From: Schistosoma mansoni
Lineage: Eukaryota > Platyhelminthes > Trematoda > Strigeidida > Schistosomatidae
Direction of reading: 5' to 3'
NCBI RefSeq assembly: GCF_000237925.1
Contig: NC_031498.1
Coordinates: 24,831,738 to 24,895,737, forward strand
DNA length: 64,000 bases
Positions 32,799 to 45,690 of the stretch are shown piece by piece. Position 1 is the first letter of the stretch. Each line of letters starts with the position of its first letter. The notes below the pieces were generated by a model. The model ran no database searches and was not told where the DNA came from. It was given only the letters and a program-made list of their open reading frames with translations. Made by a program: the position numbers and the translations under genes.

Positions 32799-34316
32799 GT
32801 AAGTGTCGTTTCGGCAATATTTCCTATGTTAGTCCTAGAAATGTTATACTCCCTAGTCTTTTTTTGATGTTTACTTCTTGAAAGACTTTGAAGGTGATGA
32901 AGAGCTGAAACTTGTCTTACTGAGGAGTCAAATTAATCCCACTTTGTGAAAACGAACACTCAAATCGATGTTTCTCTGAATGAATAACGGGTAACGAAAC
33001 AAACACGTGACCATTGTGTTTATTTTTTCCCTTCAATTCTTACGATTCACTTTCTTATCAACTAGTTCTCTTGTTTTTATTATTTCTACACTCAACAGCA
33101 CCGATGAATTTGTATAACTGAACAATTGACTAAAGTAAATAAAACCACCTCTACCTATTTTTTTACTTTAACGAAACATTTCTGAATAAATTTATGCCTC
33201 CTCTGACGTTACATCTTAGTTTAGTAAGAATACTTATACCTGAGTTTTGTCATATTTTAAAAACTGATATAAACTATGAATAGTTCCCATCTAGGCTATT
33301 AACTATCTCACCCATTTGGTTATGAGTTGTTATGTAAATCTGAACAGTGGACTAGAATTTGGAGCAGATGCGAACAATCTTCTGGTGGTTAAATGAGATT
33401 TAACCCAAACCCGATAAAATAAACTTACACTTGGTAAATCAGTTACACTAGCAACGAGCTAACAACAAGGTCTTGTTGTATTCGAGTCATAATTTAAATA
33501 TAATTCAGTGTCGTCGGGGGTAAAACAAATATTTTCAATAGTCGTGCTAGAACACAAGTGAATCGTCAGATTGCAGCTGTTTTGCTCATTCCGAACCAAA
33601 AGGTCCTGTGTTTACCAACTGCATCATAATAGATATGCACTGCTAGACAATAACAAATTGGTTCCCTAACTTATTTCAGTTCATCATATGAATCGACTCC
33701 AAACTGAAGTTTCCAACAGCGTCTTACTCTGCTCATCGTAAAATATTTTCTTGAGGAAAGTCGGGTAGTCATAATAAAAAGCTCTTGTCCTGAGACATGA
33801 GATTAAACGTCTTGCGTGAAAACGCACAAAAAATTTGGATCTACGTAACTCCCGAAAGATAAGTGATCATAGAGATGAGTATGAGAAAACATAATTGTAA
33901 TGATTCCAACCCGTTTAATCTATGCTTCTGAAGTGAAAAGCTACATGATATTTGCAGATAAATGAGACTAATCAAGTGGTTTGTATGGTTAAATAGCTTC
34001 AAAAGCATGCCTTCCATAAACAACGTTTAACGCCAAATTCTGAATGATACTCAGCAACTGTTATCTGACTCTTTTGATGCTGTGATTATTTTAAACTAAA
34101 AACCATATAAGAATGAGATTAAAATAGACTTATTAGTGTAATCTAAGCAAAATAAATATTATTTGGAGCAAACATACTGAGATACAAAGACCGATAGGAA
34201 TGAACAGAAGAAGGACCTTCCGTTGGGATAATCTGAGACAAATAATACACAACACAGTCCTAATAATTTGTTCAGTACTGCTTCAAGAAAGGTATTATCT
34301 TATTCGTTTGGATTAG
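32799..34316. other. Probable long intron or 3' region of the SPATA4-like gene
   Basis: Begins with a strong donor (GTAAGT at 32799). No convincing exon inside; a worn tRNA-like patch lies near 33590-33640. If the exons at 34317 belong to the gene this is a 1.5-kb intron, otherwise it is 3' flank. Confidence 0.35.
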
Positions 34317-34707
34317 CGATAGAAAGAGATTATCTTGTTCCAGATGAGTTAAATAATCCCACTGGTTTATCAAAGATTAGAAGCATTATTATTGGTGAGT
34401 GGCGGTTACTCTATTCAGGTGTTTATTTTTCGCATGCACGAAATATGTCTGAAACTAATTACGTAATGATCGTGCATAAACTCATGAAGTCTTAGGTTAT
34501 TGCGAATATAGAATTGCTTCGTTTTAATATTCATCATTTCACAATAAACATTATAGACAGGGTTATATTTGACCTTACAAGACATGGTATCAGACCAAGT
34601 TGTCAGAAGAGATATTACTCAAGACGGCAGGTGTCACGTGTGAACAAACTGAATATAGGATTTTCAAAGATCGTGATGAAGAAACAGGCCTACCAGATTC
34701 ACACTAG
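34317..34707 (+). CDS. Possible last exons of the SPATA4-like gene
   Basis: Three exon-like pieces, 34317-34394, 34561-34630 and 34659-34707, joined in phase by GT-AG introns of 166 and 28 nt. The first starts in the phase left open by the donor at 32799. Reading: AIERDYLVPDELNNPTG, then LYLTLQDMVSDQVVRRDIT, then IFKDRDEETGLPDSH and stop. Polar, acidic, not recognised; human SPATA4 has no clear counterpart. The 28-nt intron is shorter than the others. A rival reading of the last part has a 31-nt intron (34718-34748) and ends near 34783. Could be a separate gene. Confidence 0.35.
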
Positions 34708-34783
34708 TTTATCTGTGACTTTAATATCAACAACATATTTCCCAGACCTTAAAACTGGCTGGGCTGGAACAGTATGGTAGCAA

Positions 34784-37700
34784 TTAAATACTAAAACCCG
34801 AGTGCGATTACCCGGTGCTAAGATGAATAGGAGTCAGTGCAAGTACTCCAAAATTGTGAAGTTATGCATGATCTTGTTTCTTAGAATCTACATCCCGTAA
34901 ATCCTCATGTAAACAAAACCAAATTGTGTTTACTTTCTATTCTTTTTTAGAAACATTATTCAACGATAACGTAATAACGATCAAGCCAAAGCAAAGTTTA
35001 TAAGTAAATCTGCAGTGACAAACCCGCAAATCATATTGTTATGGTTATTTTCTCATTAACCTTATTGACTTTTATTCCTAATAACGCTATAAATGATCCT
35101 TACATTTTACTGTCTTATTCCCCGTGCCGTTGAGAACAAAATTTAGGCACGTATAGGCTAAAACTTATGATAGGATAAGATCGGAGAAATAAAATATGCC
35201 AAGTGCTAGTTCCTTATAATAATCCAGGTTTGTAAAATCTCCAAACCTCGATACGGGCTACTTATATGTGGCCCCTATAAGGTTGTACATTAAACGACAA
35301 AATGCAGAACTTAAGTTCGTTCATATATCTGGTATTCGCAGCAGTTAACATATAGTTTTCTCTATAGTATCTAAATACCAGAATCAAAAAACGTATTCAG
35401 TTAGTCGAGTGAAATAAGCTACCCAAAGTATGTAAATCTCAAGTACTTGAACGTAGTAATGATGTAGGTATCACTACCGAGTTTTGATTTGGTAATTTTG
35501 AATAAATTGAGCATTGAGTAGATTGTTATAAATAAATTAATATATTTGTAATATCCCAATGAGTAGAAAAATTAGATTTTCCTGACGTTTCGTGACTCAG
35601 TGTAAGCCACTTCTTCAGAAAATAACCAAAATTTGTTGTTTACATATTAATTTATTTATACCAATGATGTGTTATTCTTTTCTTTAACTCATCCTTAACT
35701 TCGTCGCAATATCTAGTACTCACCAACACACTTTCTCTCAAACATTCGCACAGGAAACCATTGAATTTATTCTAGCATAAATGGCCTATTACATAGCGAT
35801 CCTTCCGAAATGAATTCACCAGACAAAACTAAGACTTAGGACAAAACTTATGAATTCATCCATTCAGTAATTAAAGAAAGTGGATAACAGACAAATCGAC
35901 AAAACACAGCAACGACATAACCCACCAGTAACAGCCCGAGCAATTCCCCAAGAACGACATAACTAAAGTATTAAGGTAACTTTATCCGACTCTAGAGAAT
36001 CGGAACATAAAAAACCAAAAAGATGCTACAAAACATTGCCTCGTTAACGTAGATGCCACGTGTAGCCTAGATATGTGGACCATTCATTGTAATCATGACG
36101 TGCGACGAATCAAAGTCCTAGATAGAAAACATAAGATCTTTTACATCATGCTTAACACGTGTCCTGAAATGTGATCATATGCGAGTACAATGACGGCTTA
36201 ATGACTTAAGCATACTCTGACCCACAAGTTCTAATTAATAAGACATTTGCCCGTTTTCGACCTTTTAGTATAATTACTCAGGTTGAAAACAGTAACTCAA
36301 TCGACTACGCAGAAATATGTTTATCTAAATAAGCCGTCATGTGACAACTTACAAATGTACTCGTTGGACTAACAGAACAATGACGCTAGCTATGATACAC
36401 ATGTCTTCAAGCAGAATTCGACAACTGACCGTTTAGACCATCAGCAGTATTGGTCCGGTAAGTTTTTTAGTGCGCACTTCCATATCCAACTAAAAATCTA
36501 AGAATAATAGAAAGAGGTAGTCAGGTAACAACGTTAAACATGGAACATAGTCATTGCTTTAAGTTACTATGTGCACTGGAAAAATCAGAAGCACGGTAAC
36601 TAACACTGAATGTAAAGTATGTTAAAGTGAGAAGTACTGTATGTAGGGAAAGAATCCAATCTATGGATGAAAACTCAATGCATAAGGCTAGATTTTTAGA
36701 CAAAGAAAAACGAACCCAAAACCGCCAAAAATAGAATCGGCGTCAAGAAATACCACAGCGCAGAAAGCGTGTTAACCCTCAGGTTATAAACATATCAGCA
36801 TGTTAAATATGAACAAATAGAGCAGGACAACGCTTAAGTACTTCTAAAAATGTACACAGGGGGGAGCATGATGGGGAAAAATTCGTAGCTTAGAGTGGTG
36901 TTGAGTACTCTTAGCTGCTGGTAGAATGTGAAATCTCAAAAAACAGACAAGCAAGCTGGTTGGACCCTCCACTCTGTACACCGAAAACAACTGATATTTA
37001 AGCCTTGTACCGATGACCACTAGGATTCATAGTTTATAAATGACACTAAGATAACGCTTATCAAGATGAATTTAATTGGACAGCACTTGACGCTAATCCA
37101 GAGTACTTAAAACCCGGTAATAGCTCCGAACGCAAATCAACAGCAAAATGCTAACAAAAAGGACACTATCTCTATGAAGGGAGTACTCAAGGCGAGCAAC
37201 ACAAATTTTTCAGACAGCCAGGAATATTAGCATGACTAGACGGCTTAGCAATCAAGTCTTAAGATCGTAAGCGAAGCACAAATTATTACAATCACCGACT
37301 TCCGATCATACCAGTTACTTTAACCTTGCGTGAGTGAATAAAGACTTCACCCCGTTTTCATAGAAGATTGAGTCTGTGTTCTATTTGAAAAGGTAATTTC
37401 TCCCTACACGCAACGCGACTGAGTTATTTGAGTGAAAATATCAGAACTATCTTTTCAACGTGAGGTTTATTTCTCAGAAGTTTGCTACGACCTTATTTCA
37501 ATTCTTGAGCACAATGACGGTACTAAGGACGCGGCCATCATTTGAGCACCTAAGCGGATACTGGATTTCTAAGGTAGTTGTTACTATGATCAAATACTAT
37601 CGCCTGATCCTAGTTTCTAGTAGTTGACTGGTTTATGAAGACTTCCACGTCTCAGAGGAAGTACGGAATTCAGTGGAAACAACCTGGATAGTCAGATTAT

Positions 37701-37859
37701 TTGGACTCCACAGATGACTAAACTCATCTATCCCGTACACATCAACGAGTGGCGCCAGAACTTTCGGAGTTGGACCCAATATTCAGAAAGGGAGATTTAA
37801 GACCCTAACATACAACACAGAGACAACCAAAACCCCACTTGGTTAGGAGACCCCGGGAG
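34784..37859. other. Unassigned DNA
   Basis: No long open frame. A hammerhead-like motif lies on the minus strand at 35574-35623 (separate entry). TGGCGCCAGAAC at about 37750 resembles a primer-binding site but no LTR is seen next to it. Otherwise nothing recognised. Confidence 0.3.
35574..35623 (-). ncRNA. Hammerhead-like motif of Penelope type (candidate)
   Basis: Minus strand: ATTTTCTGAAGAAG, then GTGGCT and AGTCAC (six pairs, one G-U, loop TACACTG), then GAAACGTC and AGGAAAAT, whose GAAAAT pairs with ATTTTC. The order CTGAAGA, stem II, GAAA, CGTC with almost no stem III matches hammerheads described in Penelope-like elements. The extra A before stem II and the overlap of stem I with the core C leave doubt. 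No RT or GIY-YIG sequence is seen nearby. Confidence 0.4.
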
Positions 37860-38440
37860 TGAAAACCCCTACTTACTGTGGCGGTATCACCGATAAACAA
37901 GGAGACCCGACGCAAATGTGAAGGCAGGGATAAGGGAAGCGAAAGCACCATTTGTATAATTCAAGAACATATGAGACATAAATGTCAGCCAACACCAAAG
38001 TCACAATTCCTGACACAAACATCAAAACAGTCTCCCTATATAAAGCTGGAACTTGGAGAACTAATGCAACCATCATCAAAGAGGTAAATGTATTTATAAA
38101 CACTTATTTACGCAAGATACTGCAGATCTGTTGGCCAGACACTATCAATAATAACATGCTGTAACAGAGAACGAAACAAATTCCAGCTGAAGAGGAAATT
38201 GTGAGAAGCTGGAGGTGGATATGTTAAATTTTAATGAAAATCATAAAATCGGAATACGAGGCAGGCCCCAACTAAGAATCCTGAAGGCAATGAAGAGATG
38301 CGGACCGAAAGCATTGCATAAGGAATCTGAGATAAGACTCAAGAGAATGGATAGCACTCGGCAAGAACTGGAATGTAGAAGTCAGGATAGAGTAGAATAT
38401 AGACTCCTGACCAGCAACCTTTACGAGGGGTTACAATAGT
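37860..38440 (+). mobile_element. RTE-like LINE, old 3'-end fragment (copy c)
   Basis: Reads, in changing frames, DTNIKTVSLYKAGTWRTNA, VNVFINTYLRKILQICWPDT, then [10 protein letters not shown] and a tail resembling ELECRSQDRVEYRLL. Much more diverged from copies b and d than they are from each other, and without the GTAA tail, so an older insertion. Lies 0.2 kb from the eS17 3' end. Confidence 0.7.
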
Positions 38441-38619
38441 AATTAAGCTTCAAGTTATGGAACGATTAGTGGGTTTACGAGCAAAGCTTTTGACCAACAT
38501 GACCGAAGAGCAGTGAATGAAAGTTGTGTGAAAAATGGATTTAAATGAACGAGGAAAAGTAGTACTTATTACTTAAGGATGCTGCAGCCACTGAGAAGCT
38601 CACATAGTTTTTAAACCAG

Positions 38620-38625
38620 TTTATT
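38620..38625 (-). terminator. Polyadenylation signal AATAAA of the eS17 gene
   Basis: AATAAA on the minus strand, 27 bases past the stop codon at 38652. Distance fits a short 3' UTR. Confidence 0.65.
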
Positions 38626-38651
38626 AGGATATAAATTTACTTCAAAACAGG

Positions 38652-39086
38652 TTAGACCAAACGTATGTTCTTCGCATGAGCAACGTTCTGAAAGAAAGAT
38701 CGTTAATACAATCAAAATACATACCATGCTTTGCAACATTTCTTGTGCTACGGGGTCAATTTCAAGGGCCATAGAATCAAATATTGAAACCTCCGGCTGG
38801 TAGTTGTCTCTTCGTTCTCTTTCTTCTTCCTGAAGCTTAATACTAATACCACGCACAGGGCCAGCTTCGAAACGCTTCATCAAATGAGTCACATAACCTG
38901 CGATCATGTTTCGCAATCTTTTTGACCCTATGCATGCGATGTCTTGACAAACGAATTTGTTTGTATGGAAGTCTCGGGTCAGTTTGGAGTAAAACCTTTC
39001 GATTATATACCTCGAAGCTTTCTTCACTGTCTTTGTTCGGACTCGACCCTAAAGACATGATATCAACTAGACTACAAACATACCAT
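38652..39086 (-). CDS. RPS17: 40S ribosomal protein S17 (eS17), three exons
   Basis: Minus strand: exon 1 is the ATG alone (39086-39084), intron 35 nt (GTATGT..TTTAG), exon 2 39048-38725, intron 37 nt (GTATGT..TTTCAG), exon 3 38687-38652. The joined product is 120 residues, starts [14 protein letters not shown] and carries the eS17 signature [43 protein letters not shown] and PEVS, then a lineage-specific tail ending [11 protein letters not shown]. Human eS17 is 135 residues; the C-terminal end is the usual place of variation. Binds 18S rRNA in the small-subunit head. Intact exons, good splice sites and AATAAA mark a working gene, not a processed copy. Confidence 0.92.
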
Positions 39087-39270
39087 GACCACTCAGTTTT
39101 TCAAGTTACGCGGCAACTACTAATAACCTGCCAAACAAGCCAAAGAATCAGCGGTCGCTTCAATTATTTAAAAAATTTATTCGTCAAAGAAATGCGATAC
39201 GGTTTCGATCAAGCTTAAAAAATTTTCTAGATCAACTTTGGGGTTTTTCAGGTTATTATAACGGCGTGAC
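39087..39270. promoter_or_regulatory. Shared promoter region between eS17 and the 60-aa gene
   Basis: 184 bp between two start codons on opposite strands. Must hold both 5' UTRs and both start sites. On the plus side GTTTTTCAG ends at 39251, 19 bases before the ATG, which looks like a 3' splice site of a 5' UTR intron or a spliced-leader acceptor. No TATA box stands out. Confidence 0.55.
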
Positions 39271-39600
39271 ATGGAAAGTGGTGATGAATTGGCTGAAATA
39301 CTAAAGATGAGCCTGTAGGGCCAGTAAAATGTCACTGATCGAAATAGTCATAGTAAATCTTAGCCCTGAGTCTAGAGTTGATGCTTCATTTATAAACTGG
39401 CTGAAACATTGTTCATATGGGTATGTGAACTTTTAGTAGATTATTTTAACTAGCAACCTATTATCTGTAAATCTAATGATTCATCCACTATTTCTTTCAA
39501 TTATAGGCTATCAACCATACAGCTGTCAGGTTTTATTTCACTACCGCAACTATCTAAGGCGCTACAAAAGTTTGACGAGCCTAAGGAAAGTCCCAATTAA
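39271..39600 (+). CDS. Small unrecognised protein, 60 aa, three exons
   Basis: Exons 39271-39314, 39376-39420 and 39507-39600, introns of 61 and 86 nt with GTAGGG..CTAG and GTATGT..TTATAG (the second after a pyrimidine-rich tract). Phases agree at both joins. Product: MESGDELAEILKMSL, VDASFINWLKHCSYG, LSTIQLSGFISLPQL, SKALQKFDEPKESPN. No signal peptide or clear membrane segment; amphipathic helices with Leu spacing are likely. I do not recognise the family. Head to head with eS17, so probably broadly expressed if real. Splice logic is the main support. Confidence 0.6.
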
Positions 39601-40639
39601 GGCTGTCATGATTCCTTTCCTCCGAATAATACGGTCAAAGTTGCACACTTAATCTAGTGTCTCTATTTCGTGGCTTTAAAATCCTGAACTAACTACTCTT
39701 TCATGATCGCTTCCTAAAAGTATTCTTACGACTGTTCAGTAGACCCCTAGTATTTAAGTATACACACGGGGCACATGTAGTGGTTCATTCCACACTATAA
39801 ATCTTCATGGAAAACGAAATACTTATTTTAGTTTTATCTAAGGGAGTTTATGAGCTCATTTGTGATAGTCTTGGTTCAGTCGTCACTCAAGACATAAACT
39901 AGTCGCTTGAATACAGCACGCAATATGAGTTATCACGTATCTGCTATATAGAACTCGACACATTTCTCCGTAAAAGCGACTTAAGACAGCTCGAAATAAA
40001 CGCAATCTACAATCCCTAAGCAATTGTTCGATTATGGTGTCGAACCACTTCTTAATCGTAATATACGGACACCTTTAGACGTTTGTTGTAGAATGTGCTA
40101 TGTACTCGTTGCAATTGTTTAGGTCAGTGCTAACTAGTTTGTCGTCAGTGGAACACTGTGTTTTAGACTGATCAGTCTAAACCAATTTCCTGCTATAGCC
40201 AGGAAATCTAACTTTTCCTGAGGAGAAAAAAGGGTCCCTAAACTTCACTTGCTTAAGAAATTTTTCGGCTTGTCCTTTTGTAGGCTGTATTATACTTAGA
40301 TTATCATCCTTCCTCGTATATTGATCACACTTTACCCCAGGAAAATAATTTTGACGGACATTTGCCAGTTAATGCATACATGTCGCGGACTTCGTTTCCT
40401 ACTTATTTTATATATGCCAGCAATAATTGACATTGACGTGTCTTCATCTTTAGATCATACTAATTAAAATATGAATATTCCATTGATCGGTACTCTCTTA
40501 TGTTATAATTGGACACCTTATATTTGACATACGTTATATACTAATAGTCTCTGATCCTAATATCAACCCGGTCGATACATAACAATAACTATATAATCAA
40601 TAACTATATACTCAGATATTATATTTTAATTAGACATGC
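39601..40639. other. Unassigned DNA 5' of the CR1-like LINE
   Basis: Probably holds the LINE 5' UTR in its right part. No other feature seen. Confidence 0.3.
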
Positions 40640-43600
40640 TCTTTACTCACCCAGCTTTAAATTATGGCAAGTAACTCTAGTAAAAGAGAAATTTCACCGA
40701 TTTTCAAGCCTACTAAAAGGTCAAAGTCTGTAATCCCTATGGCCGATGACTCAGTACCTGACAATGATAAACCTTTATCTTCTGAACCCTATGCATCCTA
40801 TCATACCTGATTCCCCATGTAACAACCCTTCTAGCTCTTCGTGTAGTATGTCAACGGTTAGACTATTTGACATAAAAGGCACAATACCCATGTGCATCGA
40901 AAAGTCAACACAGTCTACCAGACAGCACGCTTTACTAAGGCCTAAACCGAAAATTTCAAAAACCAAGGAGTCTAAAAGTTTATCTCACAATCACGAAAAT
41001 GCTGATCCATATAGTACTAATATCCGTCAGTTTCAAAACTCTCTAGCCGAAATTAACGGCTTAACCAATTAGCACACTTCACACATATATGGGGTATTAA
41101 TACCGATAAAAATCTTGAACAACTCACTAAAGCTGAGTGTGTTTTAGAGTTTGTGGCTGAAGAAGTAACGAGAAGAGTGATGTCTTCTCACAGTGCGGTT
41201 GTATACAATCTCCCTGATCGCATACACCCAAATAAGTTAAGGGACATTTGCCTTGGAGTATGCGGTATGCTGAACGTCAACGACAAAGTCATCCGTCTTA
41301 GAAAAAAGTCGGATTGATTGACTTGGCCTCGCCTTTTTAAGTTTAGTTGTTGTAACGATGTTAAACAATTTATTGATGAGAGAAAAGATATTAGCTCATT
41401 AAGTCCACACAAGGGCATAAAAGTCACTTCTGACCTAACGCCCTTTCAACGTCGTGTAAGAAGGCGTGAAGTGATAGAGTCGTATGATAGTGTTGTAGTA
41501 AATAACCAGCTAAAGGCCGTTCGCAACATAGTGAATAATATAAAGCGCATGAACATTAAGCGTGATATCATTTCACAAACGGCAGGTCAATCCCTAGATC
41601 TAGATGAATCTGCAGATCCGAAACCTTTAGATAAGATACGGATTCCGACTGCCACCAAAAGGCATAACGACATCCCTAATCCCAACTGTTCACTCAGTAA
41701 AGTACTAAGGTGAGCCGTGTGACGACACACATCCAACTAAACATATTAACTTGAAAATTAGTCCCCCTAAAGATACTTTACAAGATGACTCGAATGAACC
41801 TAAATTCATCTCACAGAGGCAACAAAACTCTCCAGCTCCGACAAAAAATAGGGAAACACGTAAGGTTGAGACCAACTGTTCTGTGGATATTCCAACAACA
41901 CTGAGTAGGATCTACCCGCTGATATCATGCAACTTGCCATCAACACCTCTAAGTTGCAAAATGGGTAGTAGGCTTGAGCGTAACAGACCTTTTTACATGC
42001 ATATTAACAAAAACTACCAGAGTACTGATCACTTCACTCACCCTCTAAAGCCTAAAACCAATAATAATCATGGTAATTATAGGTTCCCCATCCCACACCC
42101 TATCTAGATTCTCCAGGATCACAATTGTAATTACTCTCAGTAAGAAAATTTTCCATACCCCTCGGTACCATCTCACCACATAAAACAGGTTCCCATGCAT
42201 AATAACTGTCGTAACTACTTCCACTTACGTGTAGCAGGCACACCTCATGCTTACACCGACGTAAATAGCTATAACAGAGGCTATGAGCTCAACCATCAAA
42301 AGTACTTCGCAAATAACAGTACACTTTACAGTCAACCTGCATCAGATTTTTTGGAATACGGCCCCTGGTTGCACCCTTGTGGAAGCATATAGCCCAAGTC
42401 ATTTCAAACTACATGCAGGACATAAATTTGCTTCCCCCACACAGTTCCAATCAGAGAATACGCCCACCCTTTCTCCTGGGTAAACTCCACAAGCAACTTC
42501 ACTAGCTCATTTGATACATCCCTCACTAACCCCAGCTATCGAGATACAGAGCTATTGAAGAATATTCAATTCCTTACTTCAAACCCATGTCACAATTTTA
42601 ATGGAGATACCCTCACTCATTTTAACTTAGAAGGTCATTTGTTTAATATGTGTCTTATCAACGCTAGGTGGATCTGAAATAAAAAAGACGGATTTAGCCC
42701 TGTTTTTATCCATATATCAACCATCGCTTATAATGATATCTTGAGTATGGCCTAACAGTAATATTTCCGGCCTAAGTATATCTCTTGATAACTATTTCCT
42801 ATATAGAAGTGATAGATTGGAAGGACGAGGCGGAGGGTGCCTTATTTACGCCCACTCAAGCTTAAACTCTGCAATGTGGGACATGCCTGAACTAAACAAA
42901 CTGCAGGATTCTATGAGGATTGCTTTAAAGCCATCGAATTCCATTACCTTACTGTTCGACTGTGTCTACCGTCATCCTAACGCATCAATAGCAGAAATAG
43001 CAACATTAGGGGTTTTCACAATAGAATCATTCCTTCCGTTCACAGGCAAGCTTATTTGTTGCGATTTCAACATGCCTGAAATTTCTTGGTTCGCAGTCAA
43101 GGCACCAAAGTATTATGAATCATTTATTGGATGTCTAGAACTTGGACAGTGGATACAGTATATCAGTAGCCCTACCAGACATCAAAATATATTGGGTTTC
43201 GTCTTCACCAGTGGCCTGACCCCCAATACTGTGTATATTGGAAAACATTTTCTAGGTAGTGACCATAACATTGTCAAATGTAGCCTTAATATAAAAAACA
43301 CAACCGGTAAACGTAAAAATGTAACACTTCGTAGAAACTATCACAAGGTTGACTGGAATAACTTTCACAATTTCCTAAGAAGCACTGACTGGGGAACTTT
43401 TTCTACTGCAAACAATACCGACACACTAAATAATATATTCTACCACGACATCGGAAAAATCATCAAAAAATTGAACCTTTAGAATATTGGAGATCTACGT
43501 TTTCTAAAGATCTGTATATACCGGTCGGCACACGAAGACATCTTCAAAGACATTGTACTCGATTCCACAATTTTAATGACTACTCCTCTTTAGTCACGAT

Positions 43601-45690
43601 GACAGAAATACTTATCCGAACAGACGCAATAGGTACACAAAAACAGGCGAACAGGAAACACGCGCTGTGGAACTTAATAATAACTTCTCTGCACTCACCA
43701 TACTCTTTCCAAATAAACTTAAACGTTCTAAGTCGAGAGGAAACATATTTATTAAAGACAAACAAGTATACAAAGATCCTAAACTTGTTACGGAACTATT
43801 TGGTGAGCACTTTTGTTCCTCATTAACGGATGAAAAACTACTAAATGATTCAGAACTAATCCCAGCACTTCCCTGTTAGATTACTGATGTGGACTCCAGT
43901 GTACAAAAGATCTCTAATGCAATTAGCAAGTTGGAACACTCCTACACTGATGGACCAGGTGGTATTCCGGCTAGCACACTAAAACATGGAGGCGATGATG
44001 TATGTGTTTTATTACTCAAACTATTTGCAACATCACTCTCTACAGTGTGTCACTCTAATGCCTGGAAAACTACACACATCATTTACAAAATCGAAACAGG
44101 ACCTGAAGCAAATGTTGAAAATTACCGACCCATATGCATAACTTCAGTGGTGTCTAGAGTGATGGAGAAAGTAGTTAAGGCGGCGTTAGTCCAACATGTA
44201 ATTACTAATGATCTCATCTCGGTCTCCCAACATGGATTTCTTAGGTTCAGATCATGTGATACATGCCTAGTGGACTACATGAATGATATAACTCTGAAAC
44301 GAGACAATGGACTCCTTGTATCAGTCATATTTTTAGACCTTCAGAAAGCTTTTGATAAGGTCCTACACAGAAGGCTTCTAGTCAAACTACGGTCCTTTGG
44401 AATCAACAACCCACTCTATTCATGGTTTATCTCATTCTTAACGGAATGTAAACAAATGGTAAAGTACAACGACTGTCTCTCATCACTAGATCAATAACTA
44501 CTGGCGTCATCCAGGGAAGTGTATTAGGTCCACTCCTGTTTCTTATGTATATAAACGATATATGCAACACCGTAAACTTTGGGAAACGATACTTATACGC
44601 TGATTATCTCAAAATAGTATACAGCTATAAGCTTGAGGTTCTAAGTGAAAGTGTACCCCTAATTCAAGATTATCTTAATAACCTAACTATCTGGAGCGAA
44701 AAGTGGCAATCACCATTTAACCCCAACAAGTGTGGGATCATGCACTTTGGAGAGCATCCCTATGAACTACAATCTTACAAGTACAACAACAAAAGATGTG
44801 TACGACCTTCCCTTGAATACTGCTCTTTTATATTCTCTGATATGAATACCATAGACGAAATAAAAGTAGATGTTCAAAGACGCTTCACATCCCAACTGCT
44901 TGGCAGTGAATCAACTCTTGAATATACGGCTGGATGTAAGCACCTCTTTTTCAGAACCTTTATGGCACCGTTGGCTATGGAACAATCTGATATTTTTCTA
45001 CAAAGCAATAAGTGAACTCTCATTCCTAACCTCCTGCTGAACTATGATCCATGACCCAGCCTATAGACTAACAAACAACGCGTATACACTAATTACCGTA
45101 AAACATCAAAAACAAATGCGTTGCAAGTTTTTGCAGTGTGGTATAGTTTATTGTGGAATAGGTTGCCAATACCTATTCGTAACTGTGACACTTTCACCAA
45201 ATTCAAGATGTTATTAACCTTGTTATTAGACTCTAAATAGCTTCATCAACTATTCCTTCGACTCCCGCCCACCAATGAGGCGCTTTATTATTGACCGCCT
45301 AATATCTAGACGAAACAAGGACACAACTAGTCCCACTGTTATTAATATGAATATAGCCAAGTTACAGAACACATGGTATACCTCCTCCAATTATTCACGT
45401 ATTATTAATCATGTCCTTCTACTCCCAACCCTCACCTTCAGATTTCGAATCTCTCTAATAGCTAAATATTTATTCTTCTGAAGTGTCTTTTTTCCGACTA
45501 CAAGTAGACAGATAACTCACTAATCTTATGGACGCTGGTCAACTGTGGCCGGTCAAAAGAAGCTCAAAATGTCCTTAATTCTTGTGAGTTGCCCAATGTT
45601 TTACTTTTCTTACCTGAAAATTTCACAATCTTTCGCTCTTTCATGTCCTTCGATTTGTTATTAGTTCTTACTATCACTTAATAATAATAA
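40640..45690 (+). mobile_element. CR1-like LINE, nearly full length, decayed
   Basis: ORF1 from ATG 40664: MASNSSKREISPIFKP, then in later frames AVVYNLPDRIHPNKLRDICL and a basic helix-rich tail to about 41713, with no zinc finger seen. ORF2 endonuclease from about 42650 (MCLINAR..) with CDFNMPEISW and GSDHNIVKC (43255); RT from about 43889 with VENYRPICITSV, VSQHGFLRFRSCDTCL, SVIFLDLQKAFDKVLHRRLL; then YLYADYLKIV, where the catalytic YADD is altered to YADY; C-terminal WNRLPIPIRNCDTFTKF ends near 45238. 3' UTR runs to a TAA repeat at about 45681-45691. Several stops and frame breaks; not active. Confidence 0.85.

Noticed and set aside
37745-37765. TGGCGCCAGAAC as a primer-binding site
   Set aside because: Matches the TGGCGCC kind of site, but no LTR end lies directly before it and no gag/pol follows, only an old RTE piece.
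38611-39027. Single-exon reading of eS17 running past QSM
   Set aside because: The extension beyond 38725 is intron sequence (GTATGT..TTTCAG); the spliced form gives a plausible tail and a stop followed by AATAAA.
38843-39058. 71-residue minus-strand frame starting [10 protein letters not shown]
   Set aside because: It begins inside the first eS17 intron and runs out of frame through exon 2; the spliced eS17 reading explains the sequence.
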